In this document: piece by piece, positions 7,907-8,068 of the stretch
Layout: every line of letters starts with the position of its first letter
Numbering within the stretch: position 1 is the stretch's first letter
DNA from: JBOGTC01 sp050692055
GTDB lineage: Bacteria; Chloroflexota; Limnocylindria; QHBO01
Assembly: GCA_050692055.1 (NCBI GenBank)
Contig: JBOGTC010000006.1
Span: 1 to 8,068, forward strand
Direction of reading: 5' to 3'
DNA: 8,068 nucleotides
Translations under genes and position numbers: made by a program
The notes under the pieces: generated by a model
Told to the model about the DNA's origin: nothing
The model's database searches: none
The model's input: only the letters and a program-made list of their open reading frames with translations

Positions 7907-8068
7907 GGTCAAGCCCTCGACCATTAGTACCTGCTTCGCTGAACGCATTGCTGCGCTTACACGTGCGGCCTATCAAACAGCTAGTCTCGCTGCGGTCTTA
8001 CCTGGTTAACCCAGTGGGGAACCTCATCTTGAGGCGAGCTTCGCACTTAGATGCTTTCAGTGCTTATC
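7907..8068 (-). rRNA. rrl: 23S ribosomal RNA, 3' end only
   Basis: The - strand reads through the conserved 3' end of domain VI. It includes CACTGAAAGCATCTAAGTG near the window edge and GGTACTAATGGTCGAGGGCTTGACC at the end. About 162 bases are present and the gene continues past the right edge. The 3' boundary near 7907 is set by the terminal GGCTTGACC, which normally pairs with the 23S 5' end, and could be off by a few bases. Confidence 0.96.

Overview
The window comes from a GC-rich bacterial chromosome and carries housekeeping genes at the 5S end of a ribosomal RNA operon. I suspect Chloroflexota. The reasons are a membrane-anchored LysM protein with a long Pro/Thr/Ser linker and an N-terminal Cys/His module, a four-domain ribosomal protein S1 with acidic low-complexity tails, a ClpC-RadA pair without the Firmicutes ctsR-mcsA-mcsB genes, and heavy use of GTG/TTG starts. 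No marker was searched, so the phylum is a guess and I give no class.

Layout from left to right. The - strand carries radA (C-terminus cut off by the left edge), clpC and an rpsA-like S1 gene, transcribed in the order S1, clpC, radA. A 49-base gap separates clpC from radA. A 211-base gap with a terminator-like hairpin and an operator-like inverted repeat separates S1 from clpC. A 225-base divergent region lies between S1 and a + strand Fpg/Nei DNA glycosylase gene. That gene converges, with only 14 bases between stops, on a - strand gene for a LysM-domain membrane protein. The right end holds, on the - strand, the 3' end of 23S rRNA, a 133-base spacer, the whole 5S rRNA and the rrn terminator, with the LysM gene starting 18 bases beyond the terminator hairpin.

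Functionally the block joins translation (rRNA, S1), protein quality control (ClpC), recombination and repair (RadA, Fpg/Nei) and the cell envelope (LysM protein). I see no mobile element, CRISPR array, tRNA or toxin-antitoxin pair, and no sign of recent transfer. The points that deserve a second look are regulatory: a hairpin just before S1 that holds a strong ribosome-binding sequence in front of alternative in-frame TTG codons, an inverted repeat upstream of clpC, overlapping hairpins between clpC and radA, and the LysM gene placed directly behind the rrn terminator. Four of the five protein genes appear to start with GTG or TTG. I found no clear new multi-gene system here.
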